Part shown: piece by piece, positions 25,924 through 36,141 of the stretch | Position numbering within the stretch: the first letter of the stretch is position 1 | How the letters are laid out: every line of letters starts with the position of its first letter | Assembly (NCBI GenBank): GCA_021739695.1 | Contig: JAIPBM010000007.1 | Location: 62,001 to 126,000, forward strand | Direction: 5' to 3' | Source of the DNA: Flavobacteriales bacterium | Lineage (GTDB): Bacteria > Bacteroidota > Bacteroidia > UBA10329 | DNA length: 64,000 nucleotides | Notes under the pieces: generated by a model | Seen by the model: the letters and a program-made list of their open reading frames with translations, nothing else | Told to the model about the DNA's origin: nothing | Database searches by the model: none | Made by a program: the position numbers and the translations under genes

Positions 25924-28526
25924 TAGAATCGGATTCCAGCCCTTACTCGGAAACCCCAACCACGTGCTGAACCCAGCGTAGACACATTAGGATTATCGAG
26001 ATACGTGAATCGTTTAACGAGGTCAACGCTTATCACCTTGAAAATATTCTCTATACCAACACTTGCCTCTACATAAGGCATTTTTTCAAGCGTATAAGTC
26101 ACCTGCTGATATTGCTTTTCTCCATACTGATCGAGAATCGGATTTCCCTTCTTGTCCTGTATCTCTCGACTTGGAAAATTGAAGATGCTATTATCGGTAG
26201 TAAGTCCAGGCGTATTTGCTACTGAAACGCCACCCCAAACGGCTTTCACTCCACTTGTGAGACGCCATTTCAACTTTTTCATGAATGGAATCTTATTGAA
26301 AAAGAAGCCATTGAAATGATGGTAATAATCTATTGAGATGTACTTGTCGCTCACGAATTCGAACCAATTCATCATGTTAAATGTGTTGGGATCGTGAAAG
26401 AAGGTCTGATTGCCACGATGTATGAAAAGCAGTGGAAAAGGTATGCTGCCAAGCATGTAGCCCGCTTCCCATTGTGTGTCGGCAAAACCAAGCGGACTCA
26501 TATAAAACCGTTTGAAAATACGGAGTCCGAACTTGTGATACTCGTATTGTGACCCTAGCAAACCTGGAATTGCATAGGTATAATTGAAGTCGATGATCGG
26601 GTATTTATTAAGCATTGGCACACGAGACGAGCGGCCTTCATAATACTTTACGTTGGGTGCATATCGTAAAGAAATGCCAACCTCGTTTGTAACTACTTGC
26701 TTCGGATCAGGAATGGTCGCATCAATCGGGTCGAAGGTCAAAGCTCCAGCCACTTCCCTCCTTCTGTGTTCGAGATTTAACCCAACACCAAGACCGAAAT
26801 TCCACTCCTTCAGGTAATTGAGTCGATACGAATCGTAATAGATCATCAGGTTGGCAATACCTCTACGGAACGAAAGGAAAATATTGTCATCGCTGGCCAA
26901 CAGCAACGCTTGACCAGGCATTTGGATGTCGCGCTGAAACTCGGCTGTGATCTGATGGTACGGGCGCTGTTTGAACAGGTACGTTACACCTCCACCACCT
27001 TTCAGTCGTTTGTCTTTGCGATCATCCAAACCATAGGCAACATAGGTTTGAAGATGCCAGTGCTCGCTGAATTTCTTGTTGGTTTTCACGCTCAATCTGA
27101 ATCGCCAATGCTCAACCGAGTTCAAACTCACCGCGTTGTAGAGTGGACCAATATCTACCGGACCAACCTCATAATATCCAGAAATGAGCAGGAACAAGAT
27201 GTTCATGGCACGCTTGAAGGCGGGCAATTCCTTCATTTCCTTGGTCATATCGTAAACGCCCTGCTCGTTCTTATTCAGATCCTCATGACGTTCAGTATCC
27301 CAAAATTCTTCTCCTTTCTGCTTGGCATCTTCCACCACAACGTATCTAGCAGGATTTGCCCAAACCGAATCGGGCGCGGGTTGGTTGACAATAATATCCT
27401 TGTAGGTAACGGTCTTCTTACCGTACATACCCATGTTATTTGTGAGGAGATTGTAATCGATGGTCATTTGATCTTTGACCAAATGCCAATTCAATTCTGG
27501 CGAATAATCGAATTCCTGAAGAATTTCCAATGCACTAACGAAGTTGATGTTGGCGCTTCGCGTAATTGACATCTGCACTTTTTTCACAGCGTAAGATGAG
27601 TCGAGCGCAATCCATAGATCGCCACGGAAGGCCAGATCGGCACTGTTCCGTGGTTGGAAAGCAAGTTGTACGCATTGCATTCCACTCACATCTACCGTAT
27701 CGAGAATGAAATACTTGTAAGAAATAGGAGCAATATTGGCGATGGGGCTTTTGAATTGCTTCTCCATCATTACAATGGTATTGTCATAAATATCAATGTC
27801 CTGATAGATCTTTTCCATGAAATAATCTATCCCTTCCGCATCCATGAAATCTTCGAAACCAACGGTTTTCAATCCGTAGGTGATCTCTTTTTCAGCCTTG
27901 GGCTCCTTCTTCAAATAAACCTTCGATTTGGTTTCGGTGAGGTAGAGTGGCAAGTAAGGCTTTCCGTTTACGGTAGAAGTATCAACATATTCCCACATGA
28001 AAGCGAATTTCTTGAAGGCCTTTCGGTTCATGAATTCCTCTGTGATGTTGTTGATGTCGAGTTGCATCTTCTCGTACTTATCGTATTGATAGAAATCGAA
28101 ACCTTCTTTTCTGTTCTTGTCGCGATTATCAACCACCTTTTGAATCAAGGCAACTGCTGGATTTTCCTTGTTCTTATAGCGGCCTTTGGCTTGAACAACC
28201 ACCTCATCGAGCTTGATCTGTTTAGGTTCTAAGGCAAAATCGATGGTGTTGGATTGCCCCTGAACCACAGCTTTCTCCATCATCTCGTAGCCCATGAAAG
28301 AAGCCTGAACTTTATCTGAACCCCATTTGGTGTCCATCTGATACTTGCCGTTGAAATCCGTGGTGGTTCCCACGCTTTTCCCCACAAAAGCCACATTTAC
28401 AAAAGGCAATGGCTCACCGGTTTGTGCATCGGTAATGGTTCCTTTCACCTTGGTTTTCTCCTGCGCGAAAACGACTGTGGAAAACAGGACAGAAAGCGCT
28501 AATAGGTAATATCGGAAATTGGTCAT
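25923..28526 (-). CDS. DUF5686 / CarboxypepD-regulatory-like outer-membrane protein
   Basis: An 867-residue protein with a signal peptide (ending VFA-QEK), a CarboxypepD_reg-like beta-sandwich (~25-110; [29 protein letters not shown]) and then a long DUF5686 region. DUF5686 proteins are thought to be outer-membrane beta-barrels related to the Omp85/TonB-plug architecture; the C-terminal half alternates short strands and ends in [12 protein letters not shown], a typical outer-membrane barrel terminus with a final Phe. It sits between tatC and lptB on one strand with gaps of 27 bp and minus 1 bp, so an operon is likely. Substrate unknown; the link with lptB hints at outer-membrane assembly. Confidence 0.87.
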   Translation of the reverse strand: MTNFRYYLLALSVLFSTVVFAQEKTKVKGTITDAQTGEPLPFVNVAFVGKSVGTTTDFNGKYQMDTKWGSDKVQASFMGYEMMEKAVVQGQSNTIDFALEPKQIKLDEVVVQAKGRYKNKENPAVALIQKVVDNRDKNRKEGFDFYQYDKYEKMQLDINNITEEFMNRKAFKKFAFMWEYVDTSTVNGKPYLPLYLTETKSKVYLKKEPKAEKEITYGLKTVGFEDFMDAEGIDYFMEKIYQDIDIYDNTIVMMEKQFKSPIANIAPISYKYFILDTVDVSGMQCVQLAFQPRNSADLAFRGDLWIALDSSYAVKKVQMSITRSANINFVSALEILQEFDYSPELNWHLVKDQMTIDYNLLTNNMGMYGKKTVTYKDIIVNQPAPDSVWANPARYVVVEDAKQKGEEFWDTERHEDLNKNEQGVYDMTKEMKELPAFKRAMNILFLLISGYYEVGPVDIGPLYNAVSLNSVEHWRFRLSVKTNKKFSEHWHLQTYVAYGLDDRKDKRLKGGGGVTYLFKQRPYHQITAEFQRDIQMPGQALLLASDDNIFLSFRRGIANLMIYYDSYRLNYLKEWNFGLGVGLNLEHRRREVAGALTFDPIDATIPDPKQVVTNEVGISLRYAPNVKYYEGRSSRVPMLNKYPIIDFNYTYAIPGLLGSQYEYHKFGLRIFKRFYMSPLGFADTQWEAGYMLGSIPFPLLFIHRGNQTFFHDPNTFNMMNWFEFVSDKYISIDYYHHFNGFFFNKIPFMKKLKWRLTSGVKAVWGGVSVANTPGLTTDNSIFNFPSREIQDKKGNPILDQYGEKQYQQVTYTLEKMPYVEASVGIENIFKVISVDLVKRFTYLDNPNVSTLGSARGWGFRVRAGIRF

Positions 28527-28553
28527 AAGGTTGGCCGCGCTCTCAATCTAAAT

Positions 28554-29396
28554 TCAACTATCGGTGTTTGCCTTGTTCTCTCCTCTCACTACCAACGCAG
28601 AAACCCAAATGCTCAATTCGTATAATAACATAAGTGGGAAAAATACGAGTATTTGACTAGAAACATCAGGCGGAGTTATGACCGCTGCAAGAATAAGCGT
28701 ACCAACGACCGCATGCTTACGATATTGCCGTAGCGATGATGGCGTTACAAAACCGATCTTGGTCAGAAAATAGATCAGCACAGGAAGTTCGAAAACAACT
28801 CCACTTGCCAAAACCAATGTAGCGATGGTAGAGAAATAACTGTTCAGATCGATCTGATTCACGACCATATCGCTAACATGATAGCTGCCCAAGAAGTTGA
28901 CCGAAAGCGGAGCAATCAGATAATATCCGAACAACACTCCTATGATGAAAAGAAAGGAAACATAGAAAACCATTCCACGGGCATATTTGCGCTCTGTGCG
29001 GTGCAGACCGGGTTTCACAAACCGCCAGATCTCGAAGACCACATAAGGGAACGCGATCACAAAACCTGCAATAATGGAAACCACAATATGTGTACTGAAC
29101 TGCCCAGCCATTGAGATGTTGATCAAACTGAACGGGATATCGGTAATACACAACAGGTCTGAGAGTCCAAACTTATCGGACAACTTACAAAGCATTCGAT
29201 AAGTCCAAAAATCACCGTGTTTTGGTCCGAGCAGAACGGTATCGAACACAAACTCTTTTGCAATGAAAGCAACGATTGCAAAAACAAAAACCGCAGCAAC
29301 CGAACGCACCAAGTGCCAACGCAAAACTTCGAGATGCTCCAAAAAGGACATCTCGCCTTCTTCAATCAACTCGTCTTCTGGAAGCTCCTTGGTCAT
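28554..29396 (-). CDS. tatC: Sec-independent protein translocase subunit TatC
   Basis: A 280-residue six-helix membrane protein that recognises twin-arginine signals. Conserved parts include MSFLEHLEVLRWHLVRS near the N-terminus, the FPYVVFEIWRFVKPGLHRTERKYA block after helix II (split here: FPYVVFEIWRF, then KPGLHRTERK), and VFELPVLIYFLTKIGFV. The ATG at 29396 (MTKELPEDEL) is chosen over one at 29438 because a TACCTTTG -7 box occupies 29403-29410, which would lie inside the longer version. It heads the tatC-DUF5686-lptB operon. The Tat-signal protein at 9772 is a likely client. No tatA is visible in the window. Confidence 0.93.
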   Translation of the reverse strand: MTKELPEDELIEEGEMSFLEHLEVLRWHLVRSVAAVFVFAIVAFIAKEFVFDTVLLGPKHGDFWTYRMLCKLSDKFGLSDLLCITDIPFSLINISMAGQFSTHIVVSIIAGFVIAFPYVVFEIWRFVKPGLHRTERKYARGMVFYVSFLFIIGVLFGYYLIAPLSVNFLGSYHVSDMVVNQIDLNSYFSTIATLVLASGVVFELPVLIYFLTKIGFVTPSSLRQYRKHAVVGTLILAAVITPPDVSSQILVFFPLMLLYELSIWVSALVVRGENKANTDS

Positions 29397-29402
29397 GTGG
29401 CG

Positions 29403-29410
29403 CAAAGGTA
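29403..29410 (-). promoter_or_regulatory. -7 box (TACCTTTG) of the tatC operon
   Basis: On the minus strand TACCTTTGCGCC precedes the tatC ATG by 6 nt. With a start site about 7 nt after the box the transcript would begin at or beside the ATG. The same box with a following GC-rich triplet recurs at 43347, 62546 and 63968. Confidence 0.6.
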
Positions 29411-29450
29411 ATGCCCCATTGCTGTAATTTTCGACCATGATCTTGGTAAT

Positions 29451-30446
29451 TTGCGCAAGGTTGCCAACAGATTGAACAAACTAGTTTCCATATCGGTCTT
29501 CGCCATAGCAGCTGCGCTATTCTTTGCAGTTGCAGCATTCACGTTTAAGGATGTTGAACTCAGTTTGCTGATGCAACATGCTTCAATACCACAGGTTCTA
29601 CAATTGTTCGGAGTTGGTTTGCTATTTCACATCTCGTTCGGGCTGATCATGTGGGTTGGGTTTAAACTGCATTATCACCTCATATTGAAACGAAGTGAAA
29701 TCCTTGTACTACCACTGATGATGCACCTTTTCTTGTACTTGATGCCCGTGAAAGGTGGAATGCTTTTTCAGGTATTCTATTCAAAGCACAAGTATGGTCT
29801 AGACCTGAGCAAAGGTTTTTCTTTAGGCATGATGGTTTTCTTGAACAGCCTTATACTGACCATCATTCTGGGTCTCGCGCTTATCTACCTCATTCCAGTC
29901 GATTCGACCGAACTGAAAATTGCCATTTGGGGCATGGGTTTAGCGTTAACCGGGTTTATCGTTGGAATCAATTTTCTACCATCTACAGGTAAATCAGGAA
30001 GTGGATTTGCAACACGTCTCGTCAATTTTCTTATCAATGTTCGCGTTCAATTGGGAGAACAGATCAAAAACGGAAAATTGTTTATCGGACTTGCGACCAC
30101 AACATTGATCTCGACATTGATTCAAGCATTCTGGTTCTGGAAAACGGCTCAAGTCATTGACATACAGAGTTCATTTCCCGCTGTTCTACTTGTCGTGCTC
30201 GTTCTGCGCATCATTCTTCTGATACGATTTCTACCAGGAAACCTTGGAGTCCAAGAAGTGATGATCGGTGTTGTATTCGCTGCGGCAGGATTTCAATTGG
30301 AAGATGGACTTCTGATAGGCGTAATCACTCGATTGATCTCCGTTTTTTGGTCGGCCACAATTGGACTGCCGGCACTATATTCGAATCTTCATTATTTCGG
30401 CTCGCCAAGTTTGAGTGGGCTTATTGATAGAATCAAGAGAGAGTGA
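29451..30446 (+). CDS. LPG synthase TM-region / UPF0104 flippase-like membrane protein
   Basis: A 331-residue protein with about eight transmembrane helices, of the lysylphosphatidylglycerol synthase TM region (UPF0104) family. The family C-terminal block FLPGNLGVQEVMIGVVFAAAG and VITRLISVFWSATIGLP is intact; relatives such as AglD act with polyprenyl-phosphate sugars, and some members are proposed flippases. There is no ATG at the N-terminus: TTG at 29451 or TTG at 29472 (MNKLVSISVF) are the options, and the second is attractive because a promoter-like TAATTTGC overlaps the first. It is divergent from tatC and overlaps the next gene by a few bases, opening a five-gene glycan-related stretch. 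Confidence 0.8.
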   Translation: MRKVANRLNKLVSISVFAIAAALFFAVAAFTFKDVELSLLMQHASIPQVLQLFGVGLLFHISFGLIMWVGFKLHYHLILKRSEILVLPLMMHLFLYLMPVKGGMLFQVFYSKHKYGLDLSKGFSLGMMVFLNSLILTIILGLALIYLIPVDSTELKIAIWGMGLALTGFIVGINFLPSTGKSGSGFATRLVNFLINVRVQLGEQIKNGKLFIGLATTTLISTLIQAFWFWKTAQVIDIQSSFPAVLLVVLVLRIILLIRFLPGNLGVQEVMIGVVFAAAGFQLEDGLLIGVITRLISVFWSATIGLPALYSNLHYFGSPSLSGLIDRIKRE

Positions 30447-30448
30447 AA

Positions 30449-32383
30449 ATGAACCCGAATTCAAAGACATTTGCAGCAGCAGCCGCTTTTCTCCTAATCG
30501 GGCTTACCGCAGTTTATTGGAATCATTTCGACAACGGTTATCATTTCGATGATAGCCATACGATAGTCAACAACGGTTATATCCGCGACATCGCGAATCT
30601 ACCTTTGTTTTTTCAGGATGCACGAACGACAAGCACCCTGCCCACGAACCAGACCTACCGACCGATGGTCACTGCACTCAACACCATCGATTGTTGGATC
30701 GGTGGTTCCATCGACCCCAAGACATTCCATTGGCACATTTTCATCGAATTCCTGTTGCTGCTTGGGATGTTCTATCTTCTCCTACTCAAAATCTTTGAAA
30801 AGGCAGATGGACAAAAACACAGGCTGGTTGCATTGCTGGGAACGGCCTTTTTCGCATTTCATGCCGCCACAGCAGAAACCATCAATTACATCATTGCACG
30901 GTCTGATGAATTCTCCACGCTGATGGTGGTAATCGGAATACTGATCCATGTATCAAACAGCGGTTGGAAGAAGAAGCTGGGGTTGCTCCCGTTCGTCTTC
31001 GGATGCCTCACAAAGCCGACCACGCTGATGCTCGCTCCAATCCTTTTCATCTACGATCTTCTGCTGGAATCACCTTCAATTTTGATCAAAGAAGAAAAAG
31101 GAAAATGGCTGCCCAAACTTGTAATGGCCTTCAAGAACACGTGGCTCTATTTCGGATCTGGTCTGGCCATGTATTTTTTCACGCAGTCGATGGCTTCGGA
31201 TACGTGGGTCCGCAGCACCACGGCCTCGCCATGGGATTATCTGAACACCCAATTCTATGTGATTGCGCTGTACCTGAAGACTTTCCTTCTCCCAACTCAG
31301 CTTTCAGCGGATCCTGGACTTGAGCTTATCCAACAGCCTTTTGCTCCGAAAGTGATTTGCGGTCTGTTTGTGATTCTGTTGTTGTTGGCCGTGGCCTATC
31401 GAACTTCTAGGAAACGTACCATGCTGCCCATTTCATTCGGGATTCTGTGGTTTTTCGTGGCGCTTATTCCAAGTTCGAGTGTGGTGCCTTTGGCAGATGT
31501 AATGAACCATCACCGCACGTTCTTTCCTTATCTGGGTCTGGTTGTCGCTTTGAGTTGGAGTGGTTACCTGCTTTATCAGAAACTGAGCGGGGTAATTCCT
31601 TCAACTCTTCTCAGAACGGTGTTCACAACAGTAACTATCATTGTTTTGGCTGGAAATGCGTACGCAACATACCAGCGCAACGAGGTATGGGACAGTGAAG
31701 AATCGCTTTGGAAAGATGTAGCCGAGAAAAACCCAAACAAAGGCCGTGGACTGATGGCCTATGGAATGCAGTTGCTTGGGAAAGGGGAACGGCAAGCAGC
31801 CTTGGAAAATCTACTCAAGGCTCAGAAAACATCTTTCGGAAACCATCCGTATCTCATTTCAAATTTGGGCAGATGCTACGCTTCGCTGGGGAATAATGAA
31901 CTCGCCAAACAGCATTTTGAACTTGCTTTGACCGCTGGAGATAACTTCCCCGAATGTCATTACCATTTTGGGATCTGGTTGGCTGCGCAAGGCGATCTTC
32001 TGGGAGCGAAAAAGCAATTTGAAGAACTATTAAGGATAAGTCCATCACACCAAGATGCGCGAATGTTTGTGCAACAGATTGAACAAGAATTGGCTAAACG
32101 CGCGGCACAAAATGCTTCTTCCGTTTCGGCAGAAAAATACCTTGCCTTAAGTTTGCAGTATTATCGAATGAACCAGTTTGAAGATTGCATTGCCATGTGT
32201 GAGAAGGCCATTTCATTACGACCAGATTATGCGGACGCTTACAATAATATGTGTTCGGCATACAACAGATTGAAACAATTTGAGAAGGCTGCGGAATCCT
32301 GCGAAAAGGCATTGGCCATCAAACCAGATTTTGAACTGGCAAAGAATAATTTGAACTGGAGCAAACAGCAGTTGACGCAATGA
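30449..32383 (+). CDS. TMTC-like GT-C membrane glycosyltransferase with C-terminal TPRs (copy 1)
   Basis: A 644-residue protein with an N-terminal block of about ten transmembrane helices (to ~425) and at least five C-terminal TPRs (~435-640). The first extracytoplasmic loop has YHFDDSHTIVNN with an acidic pair, followed by TYRPMVTALNTIDCWIGG and FHAATAETINYIIARSD, the arrangement seen in TMTC/DUF1736 protein O-mannosyltransferases, whose TPRs face the lumen or periplasm. Start: ATG at 30449 (MNPNSKTF), supported by the matching start of the tandem paralog; a GTG six bases upstream overlaps the previous stop. It overlaps copy 2 by 4 nt. Predicted use of a polyprenyl-phosphate hexose donor; acceptor unknown. 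Confidence 0.82.
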   Translation: MNPNSKTFAAAAAFLLIGLTAVYWNHFDNGYHFDDSHTIVNNGYIRDIANLPLFFQDARTTSTLPTNQTYRPMVTALNTIDCWIGGSIDPKTFHWHIFIEFLLLLGMFYLLLLKIFEKADGQKHRLVALLGTAFFAFHAATAETINYIIARSDEFSTLMVVIGILIHVSNSGWKKKLGLLPFVFGCLTKPTTLMLAPILFIYDLLLESPSILIKEEKGKWLPKLVMAFKNTWLYFGSGLAMYFFTQSMASDTWVRSTTASPWDYLNTQFYVIALYLKTFLLPTQLSADPGLELIQQPFAPKVICGLFVILLLLAVAYRTSRKRTMLPISFGILWFFVALIPSSSVVPLADVMNHHRTFFPYLGLVVALSWSGYLLYQKLSGVIPSTLLRTVFTTVTIIVLAGNAYATYQRNEVWDSEESLWKDVAEKNPNKGRGLMAYGMQLLGKGERQAALENLLKAQKTSFGNHPYLISNLGRCYASLGNNELAKQHFELALTAGDNFPECHYHFGIWLAAQGDLLGAKKQFEELLRISPSHQDARMFVQQIEQELAKRAAQNASSVSAEKYLALSLQYYRMNQFEDCIAMCEKAISLRPDYADAYNNMCSAYNRLKQFEKAAESCEKALAIKPDFELAKNNLNWSKQQLTQ

Positions 32384-34353
32384 ACCTGAATTCAAAGACT
32401 TTTGCATCTGTCCTTGCTGCCTTGATGGTCGTTGCACTTACAGCAGTATATTGGAATCATTTTGATAACGGTTTCCATTTTGATGACAGCCACACGATCC
32501 AAAACAATGGCTTCATCAAAGACATCCACAATTTGCCGCTGATCTTTCAGGATGCGCGAACTACGAGCAGTCTGCCTCTCAATCAGGCCTATCGTCCCAT
32601 GATAACCAGTTTGAATGCGATTGATTTTTGGATTGCAGATTCGCTCGACCCAACGGTATTCCATTGGCACATTTACCTCGAATTCCTGCTTCTTCTTGCA
32701 ATATTGTACTTGGTGTTTCTTCATCTGTTTGAAATGGCCGATGGCCAAAAACACTATTTGTTAGCTATTCTCGGTGTCGGATTCTTTGCCTTTCATACAG
32801 CCACGGCCGAAACCATCAATTACATCATTGCGCGCTCGGATGGATTTTCCACGCTGATGGTGCTCGTTTCCGCCTTGATTTACATGAAAGCGAAAGGCAA
32901 TTTCAAGCAGCTAGCGCTGATTCCTTTTATTATAGGATGCTTGGCAAAACCGACCACGCTCATGCTGGCACCTATTTTATTTATGTACGAACTATTGCTT
33001 CAAAAGCCTTCATTGCTGGTGAAGGATGAGCAAGCAAAACTTATTCCGAAGATGGCAAGCGCGCTGAAAGGCACTTTCAGCTTTTTTGTTGTGGGAGTTG
33101 CGATGTACTTGTTCACTCGCTCCATGTTCTCAGCTACATGGAAGCCAAGCGATATCTCAGCTCTCAAGTATCTGAACACTCAACCTTACATTTTCTGGGT
33201 TTACATTAAAACCTTCTTTCTTCCGACCGGTCTTTCGGCCGATACGGACCTTAAACTGATTAGCGAATACTTTTCGCCTCAGGTTTTGTGGGGACTTCTG
33301 GTAATTGCAGCAAGCATTGGGCTGGCTTTCAAATTCGCCACCTTCCGCAAAACCTTGCCTATTGCCTTCGGAATATTGTGGTTTTACGTAGCGCTGGTTC
33401 CAAGCTCTAGCGTTATTCCTCTTGCGGAAGTTATGAATCATCACCGCACGTTTTTTCCATACATCGGTTTGGTGATGGCTGTTGTTTGGGCCGGGTTTCT
33501 ACTTGTTCAGAAAATCACGAAGGGAAAACCGTCAGCAATGTCTCGTGCCATTGTTACCGTTTTGTTGCTAGGACTGTTCGGAGCGCATGCCTATGGCACT
33601 TACCAACGTAATGAGGTTTGGGACAATGAAGAAACGCTTTGGTATGACGTGACGGTGAAAAGCCCAAAAAATGGCCGTGGACTGATGAATTACGGCCTCA
33701 CTGAAATGCAAAATGGCAACACGGAATCGGCCATCTCTTATTTTCAAAGGACGATGAACACTTCCTACGGTAGACATCCATATGTGTATCTGAATATGGG
33801 CATTGCCAAGAATGCACTAGGCATGAGAATCAACGACCAGAAACTGAAAAATGAGGGCGAAACGTACCTGAAACAAGCAGTGCAGATAGGCCCAGGATAC
33901 CCCGATTGCCACTATTATTACGCATTTTGGCTTGCCAATAATGGCCGAGTCGATGAAGCAGTTAAGCATTTGAGCAAAGCCTTGGAATTGAGTCCAGCGC
34001 ATCAACAGGCAAAATCGTTATTGGCATCGCTTACCACCACGGCCGAAGACCGAATTAAGAACATGGAAACGGAAGCAGCACGTCTCAAAACGCCAGAAGC
34101 TTACTTAGACCTAAGCCTCAAATATTACAATTTGGGTCAGTACGAAAACTGCATAAAAGCCTGCAACGAAGCGCTTCAACTGAAACCGGATTACGCGGAA
34201 GCATACAATAATATATGTAGCGCTTACAATCAGTTGAAGATGTTCAATGAAGCGATTGAAGCTTGCAATCGGTCGATTGAACTGAAGCCTAATTATGAAC
34301 TTGCCAAAGGCAATTTGAACTGGGCAAAATCTCAATTGGCGAAAAATCAATAG
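32380..34353 (+). CDS. TMTC-like GT-C membrane glycosyltransferase with C-terminal TPRs (copy 2)
   Basis: A 657-residue tandem paralog of the gene before it, alike from end to end: same N-terminus (MNLNSKTFASV versus MNPNSKTFAAA), same FHFDDSHTI loop, same ATAETINYIIARSDGFSTLM, same PSSSVIPLAEVMNHHRTFFPY and the same closing LKPNYELAKGNLNWAKSQL TPR. It differs mainly by a ~12-residue insertion between TPRs and by many substitutions, so the duplication is not recent. The ATG overlaps the upstream stop by 4 nt (translational coupling). Its own end overlaps the convergent sulfotransferase by 7 nt. Two similar enzymes may act on different acceptors or sugars. Confidence 0.82.
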   Translation: MNLNSKTFASVLAALMVVALTAVYWNHFDNGFHFDDSHTIQNNGFIKDIHNLPLIFQDARTTSSLPLNQAYRPMITSLNAIDFWIADSLDPTVFHWHIYLEFLLLLAILYLVFLHLFEMADGQKHYLLAILGVGFFAFHTATAETINYIIARSDGFSTLMVLVSALIYMKAKGNFKQLALIPFIIGCLAKPTTLMLAPILFMYELLLQKPSLLVKDEQAKLIPKMASALKGTFSFFVVGVAMYLFTRSMFSATWKPSDISALKYLNTQPYIFWVYIKTFFLPTGLSADTDLKLISEYFSPQVLWGLLVIAASIGLAFKFATFRKTLPIAFGILWFYVALVPSSSVIPLAEVMNHHRTFFPYIGLVMAVVWAGFLLVQKITKGKPSAMSRAIVTVLLLGLFGAHAYGTYQRNEVWDNEETLWYDVTVKSPKNGRGLMNYGLTEMQNGNTESAISYFQRTMNTSYGRHPYVYLNMGIAKNALGMRINDQKLKNEGETYLKQAVQIGPGYPDCHYYYAFWLANNGRVDEAVKHLSKALELSPAHQQAKSLLASLTTTAEDRIKNMETEAARLKTPEAYLDLSLKYYNLGQYENCIKACNEALQLKPDYAEAYNNICSAYNQLKMFNEAIEACNRSIELKPNYELAKGNLNWAKSQLAKNQ

Positions 34354-35273
34354 CCGTAAATGGCCATTTCTTCCCCACAGATTCGCTCAAACTGATTCTT
34401 CTGCTCCGTACTCCAATCTGCGTATGAAGGGAAAGTATAACGAGGAGTTGAATTATAAACCTGATTAATCTCTGCATACCAATCGTCAGGATTCATTTTG
34501 AGCTCTAGAAACTGAAGGACGTTCTCATCGAAATAATCAAAGTCTTTTCTCAGATTTTCGAAGAGAATGAGATGATCGGTATTCTCACGGATGAAACGAT
34601 TATCGGCAGCCCAAAGCCAACATAGTTTTTCGAAACGGGACATGGTTTTCCATTCACCGGAAAAAGGATCGTTTTCTGGCGGAAATATCACATCGCCCAT
34701 TGGGTCTTTCCGATTAAAAAGTTCGCGCGACATCAGAGACCGAAGTACATTTTTCGGGTCGCGTACCAGTTGAAATTGCTTCGCATTCGGAAATACTTCT
34801 TTCATAGCCACACAATGCCTTCTCAAAAACGGATTGATTTCTCCGTACACATCAAAATCGTTGTCTTTGATTCTAAAATATATTTCTGCCTTTCGGTACT
34901 CAGAAGCATATTCCTTTGCTGCAGAATCTGAATGCATGGCTTTGGCATAATACCAGTAATCATTCACATTCGCTTCGTGTTGCACTATCGCATTTTGCGC
35001 ATGGCGATTGAGAAAATCGGCCAAGAAAGTGGTGCCACTCCTGAAAACTCCGTACCCGAAAAAAAATCGCTTTGAATCAAGCCAAGCGTCAATTTCGTTT
35101 TGCAGCAATTGACCTTGTTTAGAAGTGCTTTCGACATGCGATTCTGCCTTCATCCGCAACATGGAACGAGCTGCGAAGTTGAATCCGGGAATATAAATAT
35201 CGTTGTGGCGGTACACGTCCATCAACCGTGTATAAAACCGCTTTTTTACCTGCGGATTTTCGTCACTCATCAA
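34347..35273 (-). CDS. Sulfotransferase family protein
   Basis: A 308-residue predicted sulfotransferase using PAPS. The 5'-phosphosulfate loop is GVFRSGTTFLADFL (residues 75-88) and the 3'-phosphate segment is QLVRDPKNVLRSLMSRELF (~166-185), which gives the conserved RDP-x-x-x-xxS pattern. No signal peptide or membrane helix, so it is cytosolic. It overlaps the GT2 gene upstream by 11 nt, hence the two are co-transcribed on the minus strand, and it converges with the second TMTC-like gene with a 7-nt overlap. The acceptor is not known; with the neighbouring glycosyltransferases, sulfation of a glycan or glycolipid precursor is the simplest idea. Confidence 0.85.
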   Translation of the reverse strand: MMSDENPQVKKRFYTRLMDVYRHNDIYIPGFNFAARSMLRMKAESHVESTSKQGQLLQNEIDAWLDSKRFFFGYGVFRSGTTFLADFLNRHAQNAIVQHEANVNDYWYYAKAMHSDSAAKEYASEYRKAEIYFRIKDNDFDVYGEINPFLRRHCVAMKEVFPNAKQFQLVRDPKNVLRSLMSRELFNRKDPMGDVIFPPENDPFSGEWKTMSRFEKLCWLWAADNRFIRENTDHLILFENLRKDFDYFDENVLQFLELKMNPDDWYAEINQVYNSTPRYTFPSYADWSTEQKNQFERICGEEMAIYGY

Positions 35274-36141
35274 CGCTATCCTTTCTTATCTGTGAAAGTT
35301 GTTCGGCAATCAGTCCAAGAAAAAAGAACAAAAGGCCCGTTGTAAAACCGAGCATAGCTCCAGTACTTACTCCTCTACCTCTCAATGCAATCGGAATTCC
35401 CCACGTAAGCGCCACCGCAATGCTTAAAAACGCTATTGGAAAGAAAACACGCATTGGATTGAACAGAATAACGATGTTCAGAATTTCCTTTACGGTTTCA
35501 ATGGCAGTTAGTGTACTTATCGTGCTCACCCCGGCAGTTCTTGGTTTGATATTTATTGGTTGTTCTAAAACCAAATGCCGCTTACTGATAAACACCATTG
35601 CGATAATATCGCTGTAAGCCATGTGATCTGGACACAATCGGATATAGCGCTTGGCCATTTCCGTATTGTAAATTTTCATGCCCGAGTTGATATCATTTAT
35701 GTGAATAGGCAACAGCAATTTGGCAAACCAACGGATCAGCCTTTTTCCAAGACCTCTATATAAGGATGCATCTTTGTGTGCCAATCGACTACCAACGACC
35801 ATGTCAGCATCTGAGTTCTGGATGCTTTGATGCAATGCCAGAACGTCTTTCAGATCATGCTGTCCATCGGCATCAATGGTGATCACATAAGTGGTATCCG
35901 CATTTCTGACACCTGTTTTTATTGCACCTCCATAACCTCTGTTCACCTTGTGCGAATAAAACCGAAACGCATCAGCACCTTCATGCTCCTTCAGCACCTG
36001 AAGCGTGTTGTCTTTTGACCCGTCATTTACAATGATCAACTTCATCCCGTTCGCTTTTACAAAAATCAAAAGTTCGGGCAGAAGCACACGTAATGAAGCT
36101 TCTTCGTTGTACGCAGGAATGATAATTGAAAGGTCGTTCAT
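35263..36141 (-). CDS. DPM1-like family 2 glycosyltransferase with two C-terminal membrane helices
   Basis: A 292-residue GT2 enzyme. LSIIIPAYNEEASL at the N-terminus, IVNDGSKDNT (residues ~37-46), the DxD motif D90-A-D92 in TIDADGQHD, and NSGMKIYNTEMA near 165 match polyprenyl-phosphate mannose/glucose synthases (dolichol-phosphate mannosyltransferase type). Two hydrophobic helices (~232-252 and ~260-284) anchor the C-terminus, as in the GtrB/DPM1-like variants. The likely product, a polyprenyl-phosphate hexose, is exactly the donor that GT-C enzymes such as the TMTC-like pair need. It is first in a two-gene minus-strand unit with the sulfotransferase and is divergent from recQ. Confidence 0.87.
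   Translation of the reverse strand: MNDLSIIIPAYNEEASLRVLLPELLIFVKANGMKLIIVNDGSKDNTLQVLKEHEGADAFRFYSHKVNRGYGGAIKTGVRNADTTYVITIDADGQHDLKDVLALHQSIQNSDADMVVGSRLAHKDASLYRGLGKRLIRWFAKLLLPIHINDINSGMKIYNTEMAKRYIRLCPDHMAYSDIIAMVFISKRHLVLEQPINIKPRTAGVSTISTLTAIETVKEILNIVILFNPMRVFFPIAFLSIAVALTWGIPIALRGRGVSTGAMLGFTTGLLFFFLGLIAEQLSQIRKDSVDE

Noticed and set aside
26910-28232. Two plus-strand frames antisense to the DUF5686 gene
   Set aside because: Shadows of a well-supported minus-strand gene; no family features.
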